A stretch of 64,000 nucleotides of DNA from assembly GCA_011009095.1 (NCBI GenBank), contig VTPC01000415.1:124001-188000 (forward strand). The letters are read 5' to 3'. Origin of the DNA: Ignelater luminosus (lineage: Eukaryota; Arthropoda; Insecta; Coleoptera; Elateridae). Position 1 is the stretch's first letter. Each line of letters begins with the position of its first letter. The notes beneath the pieces are model-generated. The model was not told the origin of the DNA and did not search any database. It was given only the letters and a program-made list of their open reading frames with translations. A program made the translations under genes and the position numbers. This document shows, piece by piece, positions 36,461-48,460 of the stretch.

Positions 36461-37819
36461 TATAGTTCGCCGATGAAAATAGCGAAATAAAAATTGTGAT
36501 AGTTGTGTTTATGAAGCTTTGGAAGTCTCTTCTAAGATAGTTTCAAAAACTTCAAATCTTGACATCAGCTGACAGTGACTTCCACTAGTTGTAAGTGAAT
36601 TGTATTAACAAATACTGTTAGAAATCACTATCTGTTAGATAAATATGTATTGCCACTGCCTGTGTTGTATATTTAACTCAGTTTTTCGTAAATAACAAAA
36701 AAACGTTTATGATTAAAAAAGGAGACGATACCTTAAAACACAACAAACTCTTGTAGGTTCGGTGTATTGATAAAATTATCCAACGATTGTAAAAATGGGC
36801 CATAGTGTCATGTCATTTTACAATAAAGTGATCATCTGTTTTAATACTACACTTGAATCTGGAAATTTCACAGCTACCATCAAAATTAAATTTCGATATT
36901 TTCATTGGCAAACTGGACATTCTTACATTTTTGGGATTTCTGTCTAATTTAAAGTTCGGTGGTTTCGACCTCTATTTATTCTTTATTTTAATTTCTCTTA
37001 ATAGATCGAGTCAGCTAAAACGTGAATGTTCTATTATTGCCACTGTTTATATAAGGAAGGATTCACGAGATCTGTAGCTATCGGGGCCACGCAAACATTT
37101 TAGAGAAAAATCGTTTTAAGTAAAAATGTACTCTTTTTTGAACTTTTGAGTTCTCGAAAAACAACATCTAAAATGTTTAGAGTAAGAATTTGATGTAATG
37201 GGAAAATTGAGACAGTAGGAGAGTACCTTTGTGCACGTTTCAGCTGACTAGATTGACTAATGGTAATGTAAAATAAGTCTATTGAGTGTCCATCAAGACT
37301 TACAATTAGGTTATGGGCGATACAAATTAATCTTTGCCTTTTAATTCTAAACACTTTTTTTAATAACATATTGCCCTATTTCTAAAATTAAAGGTACTTT
37401 ACTGTTGAGCGACTTCCAACTTTTTTGTATCTTTCCTGTATGCTACATGACTTTTCGAGATTCTAATTGGCGTTAACTTGAATTTCAGACATGGACCAAC
37501 GTTCTGTACTACTTTCATTTCCGCACAGCAAGTGGATAAAACTGTTCCCATTTATTGCAAATCTTCTTCGATCACACTGTATACAAGTTAGCTAAATCTC
37601 GTTGGCCGATCTGTAATTTTATTGTTTTAATGATAGAGGGAAAGATTGTTTGATGTCATCCAATCTCTGATTTGACACGAGAAGAAGAATTCCAACGCAC
37701 GCTACCTTCGGCCTAGCAATAGTTCACTTTTGTGTTTTATATGAAACATCCTGTACATTCTGGAATATTCTGAAAGTTATCGACAATCCCCGTCTAATAA
37801 TGCATGCATCAAATAATCG
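36461..37819. other. AT-rich intron sequence, nothing recognised
   Basis: One lone terminus-like AAACATCCTGTACATT at about 37743. No gene. Confidence 0.4.
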
Positions 37820-37904
37820 CCGTTATTCATGTCAATAAAGTGGGCACTCAAGTCTTATTCAGTTTTAATCAAATTTTTTATATTATATATATGATGAGGG
37901 CGAG

Positions 37905-38255
37905 ATTCAGGCATTAGGGGTTGGTAGAAAAAATCGATTTTGTGACCAATGAGTGGTCTATAATGAGTCTAAAATTATGGTAAAGTTTTTTTCCCGATTT
38001 AATTGAATTTTAGATATTCCTTATATCAGGGGGTGGAATTCACCTATTAGGGGTTGATAGAAAAAATCGGTTTTATAACCAATGAGTGGTCTATAATTAG
38101 TCTAAAATTACTGTAAAGTTTTTATCCAGATTTAATCCGATTTTAGATATTCCGTATATTAGGGGGGTGGAATTAATCCATGAGGGGTTGAATACATAAA
38201 TCGGTTGTATAACTAATTATTAGTCTAAAATTATGGTGTAGTTAAAGTTATTGAA
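37905..38255 (+). repeat. tandem repeat, unit about 133 bp, about 2.6 copies
   Basis: The landmark AGGGGTTG occurs at 37916, 38049 and 38183 (spacing 133 and 134). Shared unit features are AAAAATCGRTTTTRTRACCA, ATGAGTGGTCTATAAT, AGTCTAAAATTA, and GATTTAAT before TTTTAGATATTCC. The third unit is truncated. The array lies wholly inside the 9-bp-duplication element. Confidence 0.85.
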
Positions 38256-38272
38256 TTGTGGCGATTTACACG

Positions 38273-38331
38273 AAAATCAAAAGTGCGGGTGCTAACTTGA
38301 GCTCAAGTTAGCACCCCCACTTTTGATTTTG
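38273..38331. repeat. near-perfect 59-bp palindrome
   Basis: Arms AAAATCAAAAGTG...GCTAACTTGA and TCAAGTTAGC...CACTTTTGATTTT meet at GAGCTC with one mismatch. It would form a strong cruciform or RNA hairpin. The CACCCCCACTT in its right arm resembles the sub-terminal bases of the host element's right TIR, suggesting that the centre was built from end sequences. Confidence 0.85.
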
Positions 38332-38469
38332 TTAGAGCGCTTTACCGAAGCCGGTCCAAAATTTTATTATGGTGGTCCAAAATGGTCTAAAATTAGTCTA
38401 AAATTATGGTTAAAAAATGGTTCAATTTTGACGAAGTGGGGGTGCCCACTTTATTGACATCCGTTATTC

Positions 38470-41400
38470 TCCAGTTGACTCTCATGATGACGAGCTTTTT
38501 GCAATAACGTCGACAGGTTTCAGTTAATTGCAGTTTTAATGATTTACTAGTCGGATCTAATAATAATGCTTTTCCTCTTATAAACCTTTCTACGAAAGAA
38601 AAATCCAGATCTATTATTTTTATAATCTTTTTCAGTTGAAAGCTAATGAAAATTTTACATGTGATGATATGTCGTCATATATAAAGGTATATACAGGATG
38701 TTACATTTAAAAACTAATTATTTTTGTACAAAAATAGTAAGCGTTAAATTCCTTTTCTGTTGTCAAGTTCTAGATCAACTGGCATCGAACAATTTTTTCT
38801 GTTTGAATTTCTCTGTATCTTCAAATTCCAAGCTCTTATTCAGGGGCAAGTTACAAAGGATACTATGCATTAAACGTGTTTTCTGGGCTAAGAATTTTTC
38901 AACGCTCTTTCCAGGGAAACAAAACGAAATGGTCTACAACAGTCCTTTCATGTTCCTCTTATACATTATTCAGTACTGAAAAGCTTGTAAAAAAGATATA
39001 AACTGGATATTTATTATTAATTTCTGAAAAAGAGCTTTGATCTAAATTTCTGTTTCTTTACGTTGTGTTTTTCACTTCCATGGTTTGAATGAAACTGTAG
39101 CAAAAGAGATTGAGTTAAATCCGATTAAAGCAATTTTTCAATCGTGGTCATATGTTAACCGAATTCCAACTACAAAGCCCTACCACAATTTTCCACCACT
39201 ACGAAACATTCTTGGCGACATAGATGTATGAATTTTCTGATCTTCTAGTTGGATATTTTTCCTAATGTTTCATTTACAAAAGGACACTGCTTTGAAGTCG
39301 AATTGTGTCGAGACTTTTTTGATGATATCTTCTACGACGATTCAAAACAAAAGAAATCACGAATTTCTTCATTCTGGTAAATGTGCAGTTCTCATTAAGG
39401 CGACATAATTTCACAACAGGCATCCATAAGCCTACTATTTTGACGCAGAGCTCGTACAATTATATTTTATATCTATCAAATCAGTGAGTGACTAGGATCG
39501 TTCCCATTCCCGTCACCACTTTGCCTATGCTACATCAGATTCCTATTGAATGCATCTACCGAAAATTACACAGAACATATCTGAGAAACGAAGGATGGAT
39601 GAAATTGTTGGAGGGGAATAATATTAACAAGCTTAGATCTTAATTATGCACTGCTGCTACTAACATTAACGGTTAAATCTAAGGAACTCAATCACATAAA
39701 GGATTGCTTTATACACCCCTCCTGCCTCCTGGAGTGTTTATTGTAGACCATAATTGGAGTTATTAAAACTTGAAATTTGAAATTTTTTAATATATCTCAC
39801 CGTCATTACTTCAGTACTGCAATGTTTTAAATTAATTATAGTAATTGCCAAGTTTACTTAAAGCTTGTTTACATTAACTCTCTTTTCTGTCTGTTTATTG
39901 CTATTTGTCTACATCTTCCATTTAATTTTTTAATATATTCTTATAAAGCAAAGTCATAACTCTCATAACCGGATGAAAGCTAAACAACCGCGGACCTTCC
40001 AGCAGCATTTAACTATTGCTATCAGTGTTATTTGATAATTTCTTTGGAAGACCCATTGGGCAATAGGATGTCACCATCTGTTATGCAACAGTTTAACTTT
40101 GAGCAAATAACCAAGTAGGTACTGTAACAACCATCTCGATTTGACCCCATTTATCTCTTCTCTCTCATTCGTACACATATTTTTTATTCAGTCTCTGTAA
40201 AAATTATTTACTTTATGTAAACTTTGCGTGAAAACCACTAATTAGTGCTAGTATCATAACCACAGTTATTGAACATTGTGACGTTTCAATCCTCTTAGGA
40301 AAAAAAATGCGTTTTCATTTATACTATAATACGTAACACGCTTGGATTACTAAGCGTCCGACTGGCGGAGATTGTGTGTGTGACGTAAGTGACCTTTTTA
40401 AATTTCTGCTCATCAGAGTCGTGATGAGAGCATAATCTTTTAACGAAAACTAATTTTACTCTATTTAATTGTTCGTGATCTACCTGTTCACTTTTACAAC
40501 ACGGCAACTTTGCTTATGTTTATTTTTTTTCTATTTGTATCCCATACATACTACAAGTAAAAGTTTATTTAGCATTCTAGACATGTTCGTCCTGTAGAAA
40601 TTTAAGTGTGAAAGAATAAATATTGACTCGAGATAAATCACATATTTAGAAAGTGTGAATATTGTTCTAATTTATTGTCTTGTGAAAGATGCAGTTATGG
40701 AGAGGTCCAAATTATAATTTCGTTGGTTGGCAAGTCACAGATCGCTGTTGAAATATTTTAGTATCATCGATACTAAAAGAAATTAAATAGGAAATTAATG
40801 TGGTTTTCATAAAAAAAATTTGTTTAGAAATCTGAGATTTATCATCTTTTATTAAGGTTACATTTTTCACTTGGAAAAAATTGAAAATTCTTTCAATTAT
40901 AAGTAGTATTTTCAATTGGTTGTTTGAATTTTATTATAAGAGATCAAAATATTTTTATTTAGTGCGTCCTAAAATTCAAATGCACATGGTTGCAAACAAA
41001 GAAATAAATAAAAAAGTTGACATTAAATAACAAATGTTCCTATAATAACTAAAACATGTGTGTACTAGAACATTTTTAGTTTAAAGTAAACAGATAAAGA
41101 ATGCATTTAGCAGTTAAAACAAAAACGAATCGAATTGGCCAGACGAAATGGATATTTCAAAGCTGTGCAGCTTTTGCCAAATTAATGACATTGTAGGAAG
41201 TAAGTGCACATAACCAACCAGAGAATTATGGAGAAATTCCTCTATAATATTCTCTGTAATCACACCTTATATCCACTAACTGTTGTTTAGTACCTCGGCA
41301 CTTTACGAAATATTAACCAATAATAATTATCGAGGCACATTAACCTTTGATGATGACGAGAGTTGTTAGTTAAATGGTGTTTTGGTAACCAATCCCTAAT

Positions 41401-44400
41401 ATTGCTTTCAACTGTTCCAATTAACTCTTTGACCCAAGTACATCACATACAGTGTTATCCAAACCCTTTACCCTTTACTTTAGATGAAACTTTAAACTTT
41501 GGTAGATTCTAATTTTATCTTGTCTACTCAGACTAGGCGGCTCCAACATGTTAATTACAATTTGGCTTAATCCTAGTTACACAAGTTGTTGCTTTAAGGG
41601 AGCAATAAAATAAATATTTTACAACTTAAAATGAGAATCTTCCTTTTACATTAATGATTCGAGCTTTTCTTTTAGTTTGCGTCCATTGTTGTTAATTAAT
41701 GGTCTTGGAAATGCTCTCAAGTATTTTGTAGTTAATTCATAGTTTTCCTGTAAAGACTCTTTAATTGATACCAAGATGAAGGTATACAAAGGATCATTAG
41801 CGTTGCTAAATGAATAATTCTTATGTATTACTGGCAATTCCAATCTAGCAGTTATTGTTACTATTGATGAATAATTATACATATTAGCTACCACAAACAT
41901 GGTACTAAACTATAGATAATTTAAATAATATGCGGGTAACTTAACTCGTTTATATTAATCTCTACAAGAATAACTAATTTAAAGTTTGACTTACTTTCAG
42001 TTGATTACTTTTCAATGTTGAAACTCATGTATAAGTGGTTTCTGAAATAAATTATGTCTGTATTTAATAATGTGTTAGAGTTTGGTGTTTAGGACAATTT
42101 TAAAAAAATGCTTAATGGTCTTATTTTATTCCACAACAGACAAGATATCTCGGATGAGTCTGAAACCAGATTAGCCCCTCTTTTTTTGTGATTTAGTAAC
42201 TAATTAAATGAAAGTGTTTTCTTTTAAGAATTAGTAAGTTAATGCTAGCATAATGATTAAGATGAACTAATGTCTCATAGAATTGGCCATGATTAAAAGA
42301 AACAAACTTAAGTTTGACCTGTACGATAATTATCTTTGTCCTCACTTCTTTTTTAAAAGCGAACCTGGTGATCCGCGAGGGTCGTTAAGCCAAGCGTTCT
42401 GTTAACATCTTATCGTCTTTCTCTGGAACATTAACAGTTATCAAGATAATAAATTGTTAGAACTTATTGAAACAACATTATGAGAGGACGCCGGCAATGA
42501 AGTATAGTTGAATGTCGTTCGTTTTGGAGACTGCTCAGGTGTTAGTTTCTAGGGTCTGTAGTGAATACACGGTAGTAATTCAAAGGGTAGCAGCCAAAAG
42601 CTGAAAGGGTATACTCAGACAGAATGGAACGTACATTTACAAAATAGAACTCTTGCAAACAGCAAGCTTCATCTAAAGCATTAAACAGCCTGCGTGCTAA
42701 TCCAAGCAGAAAACGGTAGGGTATGAACCGATCGAAATCGAAACTCCTGATAAAGACAAAAAAGATCACCAAACTCAATTCGCTGAATTCACTCGACGCA
42801 ACATTTTAAAAATTGTTAACATTCTCACTAACTGAGATATTTTGTTTGTAGCAACAAATGAAAATATTAAGTTCTTGTGAAATTGCGATGTTGCTTCACT
42901 TTTAAAATTCTTCTTCACTTCTCGACTTTTCGACCTATAGTCCACACCATTTTTAAGCGCACCTTCTAAAATTCATCCGCTCTTCTGTCTTGTGCATCTA
43001 CTAACTTTCCGACATTATCTCATGGGTGGCTATTTTCAAACTCAAATATTCGTAAAATGGGTGCTTCATACCACTGAATACATAAGTCGAAGATGAGATG
43101 AGTTTAAACATGTGATTTATGCTGCTATACCAAGGAAGTTGCTGTATTACTCAACTACTGTTGCGGAAGGTTTTAGTTCACTACTTGTACTTTCTCTCAT
43201 TATTTCACTTGTAAAATCACTATCCAAGGACAATGGACGGTTTAGCGTTCACTGTAGTAATAAACTGATGAACATGAGTCTAACGATAGAAATCTTGTTG
43301 CTATTTCTCACTTTCAAGGTAGCTAACAAGTAAATTAAAAATCTTTGAATCAGTGGAGGCACGTTATTCAAAAACGTCAGGTTTGATTCGATTTGCAAAT
43401 CACGAGTGCCTTACCCAACACGCTAATGCGCAGACGCGAAATGTAACAATTCGGCTTGCACACGTCCTGCAAACCAAGTTCTCTACTATGTAGCTTATGA
43501 AAGTAGGTTCAAGTATTACGCTGTTAATGCGTATTTGTGATATGGTACTCTTCTAGATGCTGGTGGTTGCACAAACCTATAGGACCGGCCGACCCTACTG
43601 AGTTTAAACAGCTGTAGCCGTTTCTAACTCACTTGGATTCCAGAGGTAACCATATTGAAGAGTTTGATTGAAACGTTCTTAAGAATTTAGTTTGCTATAC
43701 TGTTCAGGCCTATCATAATTTGTTATTGTCTCATCTTAAAGTATTTTTTGTTCTTTTTGGGTATAATTGATGTTTAGCCACCTAAGAAATCTAACTTGAA
43801 CTTATTGATGTTAATATTGTTCGGAATGAATGCAAATTTCAAGTCCATAGGGCAGAGTTCTCGTTGACAACACTTGCCTCAATGTCTTAAGTGTGTAACA
43901 TCTACAACAACCACGCTAGAAACCGTGTTTAGAACTAAAGTGTGAGAGCGATGTTCAGAATATATAGTTACAAACGAGACACAATGTCTTAATATGTAGT
44001 TCCAACACAAAAAACGATTTTTTTTCCAATTTCACTTCTTTTTTGTTTGAGAGATCTCTTAAATGTATAACCTAATTAAACCCTGTGAATGTGTGAAAAA
44101 TTCCAAGATTATCATGTTGAGAAGAGATTTTACTAATCACCACTAAAAGATGTTATAACAAAATGCATTTTCCCATTTTATTCTACGGAAATGCTATTCC
44201 TAAAAATCATAAACCAATAGATGGCGCTTTTGAATAAAAGGAAGACGCATAATTGATGGAAACGGAACGGTAACATGAAGCATTAATAAAAAGGTAAACG
44301 TAAAGAAAATAAATTTGCGTGAATCTTCAAGTTATTCTGACATTATGGCATAAACATAAGTTCATAACAAGTCTCTTTTGTAGCGTTCTCATTAACGTCT

Positions 44401-47400
44401 GCTTTATCGTATTTGTAAACGTCACGTCATCAACCAAGAGTTAACGTTAAACAAACTTCTTTAAAATGGCAAAAGAAAGGGTAATCATCTGCTACAATCA
44501 AAGTTGCCTATAATCTCCAGATAGATAGTTGTAGCTGATGTTCATCCTTTCTTCCACCATTTCGACGAAATTTAACGCCATCTCTTGGTTAATGAGTTTC
44601 TCCTACAGTTGGATTTACCCAAGGTCAGTAAATAATAGTATGCCGTGAAAGATAGGTCATCCTATACGTTTCCCCCAATAAGTTCGATCACAAATGCTGA
44701 CTAATACCGAAAAGCGTATTTGTCAACTGTCATCTTCAAATATTGTTCAGAAACACAGATTATGTTATCATAAGAATGCTTTAAGGTTGTTTTTAGGAAA
44801 CATCGCAATTCACACCCAATGGATGATTTTATAAATAAACACTTCTTTTAATTTACGATTTTAAATTAGTACCTAACACGCAAATCGCAACTTGCATTTT
44901 CATTTCCATGGTCCATGCTGATTGGATTACTTCTTGATCGTTCTGTATTATGTCTAAGAGAAAATGTCATTATATTGAAAATGAAATAAAATACGTACTA
45001 CACTTTTAACCAAGAAATTGAAGAACCTATCATATTTAAGCTATTTTAAAGTGAATCAACATCAAAACAATTGAAAAGCAGATAGCAATTGATTTCATGA
45101 TTTCAGAACAATGGTAGAGACGATGACAAAGTACATATATTGTGATACAACTGTGCTGTCGCACCATATTCTAGGCGCGAGACCGAAATTTGAAGCACGA
45201 AGTTCGGGCTGAGTGCTGCAAAAAAGGCCGAGCTGCTGAAATATGGCGTGATAGCTTACGTGTATCGAACAAAATCTTTTGTAATCGTTTACACAAAATA
45301 AGAAAAAAAAACATTAATTTACTGTAAATTTTGAGGTTAACTTTGATAGATGTCAAGTTAGGTGCATAAATGTAAAGGTTTCTACGTATATTTAGTTATT
45401 ACGTTTTCATTAATGTACCTCATAAAACAATTACAAAAAAGTCATTTTCCGAATTCATTTTTGATGTTTTTATTTTGGTTTTTCATCTTCTATGGTTCAA
45501 AACAAAAGAAGATTTTTCAAGCCAGTTCAAATACTGTCTTTACCATTCGCCAGAACAATACCTTTACTGTTAAAATTTTACTTCTTTATAACATTTACTC
45601 TTATCAATCAAAGTAAACATGCATTTCTTTTGAATCGAAATCATTAGTGCAATCTTTGCAAAATACAGGAGCTTTTAGTTATTTCGAGGGTTTCTCTCAC
45701 AGATTCATATAACTTCAACTAATTCCTTTTTTTGGTTAATCTAATTTAAACTCTTAAAATACAAATCAAATTTTATTAATATTTCCAATAAATAATTATT
45801 TGTCATCTAAGTAAATTATGAAGTGATGTTGATAAATTTATCTGATGTTTCCTTTATAATTTAAGGAACCTTATGAACTTTGCATTTATGTAAACTCAAA
45901 AGTGTTTATAAGAGTGTTTCTTTGTTTCTTTCTTGTAATCAAGGATTAATAATAATACCTTCGATAACAATTACTTTTAGAAACCTATTACACAATGCAT
46001 GATTACTAATTTCTGTTGTGTCACTTCCTATTATTTTAACTGCTATTGAATAGATGTTTTAAATGTCAATTGTTTTGTATAAATATTGGTGGTGTGGTGG
46101 TTGAGGGATTTTGAATTTATTTACCTATTACACAGCTATTGATGGGCAATAAGATTTTATGGGGATATATTTTATGTGTTGGCACTACACACACCACACA
46201 CAACCTTTGGCTTATGATTTATAAAAACAGTAATAAATTTTCTTTACAAAATGCCTGCTTTGATTGTGCAATGTAATAGTCATGATTGTTAACCACATGA
46301 ACCTGACTTGCTAATACTAATTATTAATTATTATGTTCATTTTATTATCGGAATAGTTCTTAAGGTTAAATTGATCGCAGAAATTGTAAGTGCATGTTTG
46401 TTATCATTTGCTTAATTTTATATTTATTTTGTTTCTAAATTATGTACTATTGCATGTTTAGAATAAAGTAATTAAAGTTCATGATCACATAAAAGGCAAT
46501 CTACATAGAACCTTAATTTAGAACTGAGCGCAACATTTTCATTAGAATAAAACTTTGTTCTTCCAACACGTAAGAATGTTCTTAAAAAGAATCCAACAAA
46601 AATTAACCGCGAGGAAGAAACGATGATACCTGCTGATTTAATTTTATTGATTATTTCGAGGAGAATGATATAAGAAAACTTCTGCTGAAGCTTACTAAAA
46701 AGAAAAAAAAATGAAATATAGGTATGCAATGGTAGACATTTTATACTGCTATAAAAGTCATGGTTGTCTCACATTATTAGCTGTTGAATAATGGAAGTAT
46801 TTTCTGTTTATTCACTTGTTGACTTTGGGCGTCCATTTTAGAGAGGTTTCAGTGTACATACTTTTTTGATAGAGATATTCTTGTAAAGAATTTTAAGGAC
46901 ATAGAATCTTTTGTAATAGCTTTAAAAAGAAATATTTATTTCCTCTTATTTCATTTTAGGCCAACCACATTTTTCTTGCTTTCTTTCTCTACCCATTTGT
47001 GGATGAGTGTTTGTAGGTTATGACTTAACATTTTTGAAATACTACATAATTTTAACATTTCGACAAAGGCGTAGTTAGACTTTAAAATTTGGGGGGCTTA
47101 AGTCCTTGCTCGCTTATCAAAAGATGGATATAAAAACCCAAAACGTATTTATTCAGGAAATCAGCTTGGGCCTGATGAAGATTTTGGAGGACATACTCCC
47201 TAACTATGCTTATGCATCTAGAGAGGAAGACGTGATACAAGCTGCAATTTTGCAATGTTATGTGCTTTTAATAAGAAATAAAAATCATACTGTCTTTATA
47301 TTTTTAAATATTAAAACGAGTTGATCGTACATCATTTTGTACAACTTGACATAAAATTACATACTTGCTTTTCATTCAACTTGAATTAGCATCAGTTCTT

Positions 47401-48100
47401 TTGCATTGTTCGTTGCATATTTTTATATCTTTATTATATTTTGAGTTGTCAGTCGAAAAGTACATCAAATCAAAGGTACGATCCTGGTTTCTTTTTATAT
47501 CTGATATATCCACAGTTGTTTATTGAAATGAAATAGTAATAGCTGGATTATTTTCTTTTATTCAACCTTAAGATTGTAATATCAGCAAGAATAAAATTTA
47601 AATAATTCCGCTAATTAACTTAAAAAGAAAAGTACATTTATATTTTGAATTCAGTGAATTATACTCATGTAATCATAATTTTACAGTTGCATTGTATTAT
47701 AAATTATAAATTAGGCTTGAAAATTGTACAATGCACCATTATCACAGTTGGGATATTAATTTACTTACAATATATTGTATTTTTATTCTCTATGCATACA
47801 TGAATATCTAATCAAAACCATTCATGTAAAATTTACGTGGAAAGTAAAATCAAAAGTGAATTATTATGTGAACTTACCCATGTTCATGTTTAACCAATTA
47901 TGCTGTTTAATTTCTAGAAAATTGTTCTTTGATACTATAGTGTAAAAATGATATGAAAGGTTAAATTCATTGTTTCTTTGCTATTTTAACGACACACAAA
48001 AATTGTGTTTACATAACAGGCATTAAATTGAATTTAATAATAATTGAAGCCAGAAGGCTAATTCTTCTCGATGTAAGGGATTGTATTATGCTAATCTAGT
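38470..48100. other. AT-rich intron sequence without recognisable elements
   Basis: About 9.6 kb preceding the KH1/KH2 exon. A lone terminus-like TATACAGGATGTTACATTTA lies at about 38690. GC-richer patches occur at about 43370-43640 and 45160-45260 but match nothing. A short run of G at about 47093 sits in a sequence that resembles weathered repeat DNA. No gene, RNA or complete mobile element is supported. Confidence 0.4.
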
Positions 48101-48151
48101 GCCAAGGCTTTTATGCAATTTATTATAAAATTCTTTGCTTTTTCTTTCTAG

Positions 48152-48460
48152 GAACGACGGAACGTGTCTGTCTCATAACGGGTACCATAGATGCAATAAT
48201 GGCAGTAATGGAATTTATAATGGAAAAAATCAGGGAAAAGCCAGACCTCAGTAAACCATTAGTAGATGGTGCCGATAGTAAATTAATGCAAGATCGAGAT
48301 AAACAAGTTAAAATACTTGTACCAAACTCGACTGCCGGTATGATTATAGGAAAAGCTGGCAATTACATAAAACAAATTAAAGAGACAAGTGGTTCTTATG
48401 TGCAAATCTCCCAGAAGGCCAAAGATATGACTCTCCAGGAGAGGTGTATTACTGTGATAG
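48152..48460 (+). CDS. ps: pasilla/NOVA exon: end of KH1, linker and most of KH2
   Basis: Joins the previous exon in phase 1 and restores the NOVA signature YPGTTERVCLITGT. It then encodes the last helix of KH1 (AVMEFIMEKIREKPDL), a short linker of about 20 residues (LVDGADSKLMQDRD), and KH2 from KQVKILVPNSTAGMIIGKAG, with GXXG as GKAG, through QISQKA and ITVIG. The acceptor is TTTTCTTTCTAG at 48151; the donor is GTATGT at 48461. The whole KH1-KH2 linker lies in this single exon and is short. The longer spliced linker segment known in vertebrate NOVA1 therefore has no separate counterpart here. Codons are clean with no breaks. Confidence 0.96.

Larger units (their letters stand above)
37829..38460. 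mobile_element. 632-bp non-autonomous DNA element with perfect 9-bp target duplication
   Basis: Bounded by identical 9-bp direct repeats CCGTTATTC (37820-37828 and 38461-38469). Its terminal inverted repeat is a perfect 19 bp, ATGTCAATAAAGTGGGCAC, at 37829-37847 and inverted at 38442-38460. A 9-bp duplication excludes Tc1/mariner (TA), piggyBac (TTAA) and Harbinger (3 bp). It is typical of Mutator-like elements, with Merlin, P or hAT-like groups as less fitting alternatives (8 to 9 bp). No coding region. Inside are about 2.5 tandem units of 133 bp and a 59-bp palindrome (separate entries). Confidence 0.88.
16627..48151 (+). other. ps: pasilla intron splitting KH1 (31.5 kb)
   Basis: Runs from GTAAGT to a pyrimidine-rich acceptor ending CTAG. 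Phase 1. It interrupts KH1 between the YP and G codons of DFYPG. It is the main landing site for mobile DNA in this window: the elements at 17104, 20089, 23647, 24.0-26.0, 30193, 35722 and 37829 all lie inside it. The right 9.7 kb, before the next exon, has none that I can recognise. Confidence 0.93.

Noticed and set aside
43370..43640. GC-richer patch considered as an extra exon
   Set aside because: Frames are interrupted and no splice signals or domain could be matched.
45160..45260. GC-rich patch considered as a tRNA gene
   Set aside because: No B-box and no cloverleaf arms could be drawn.
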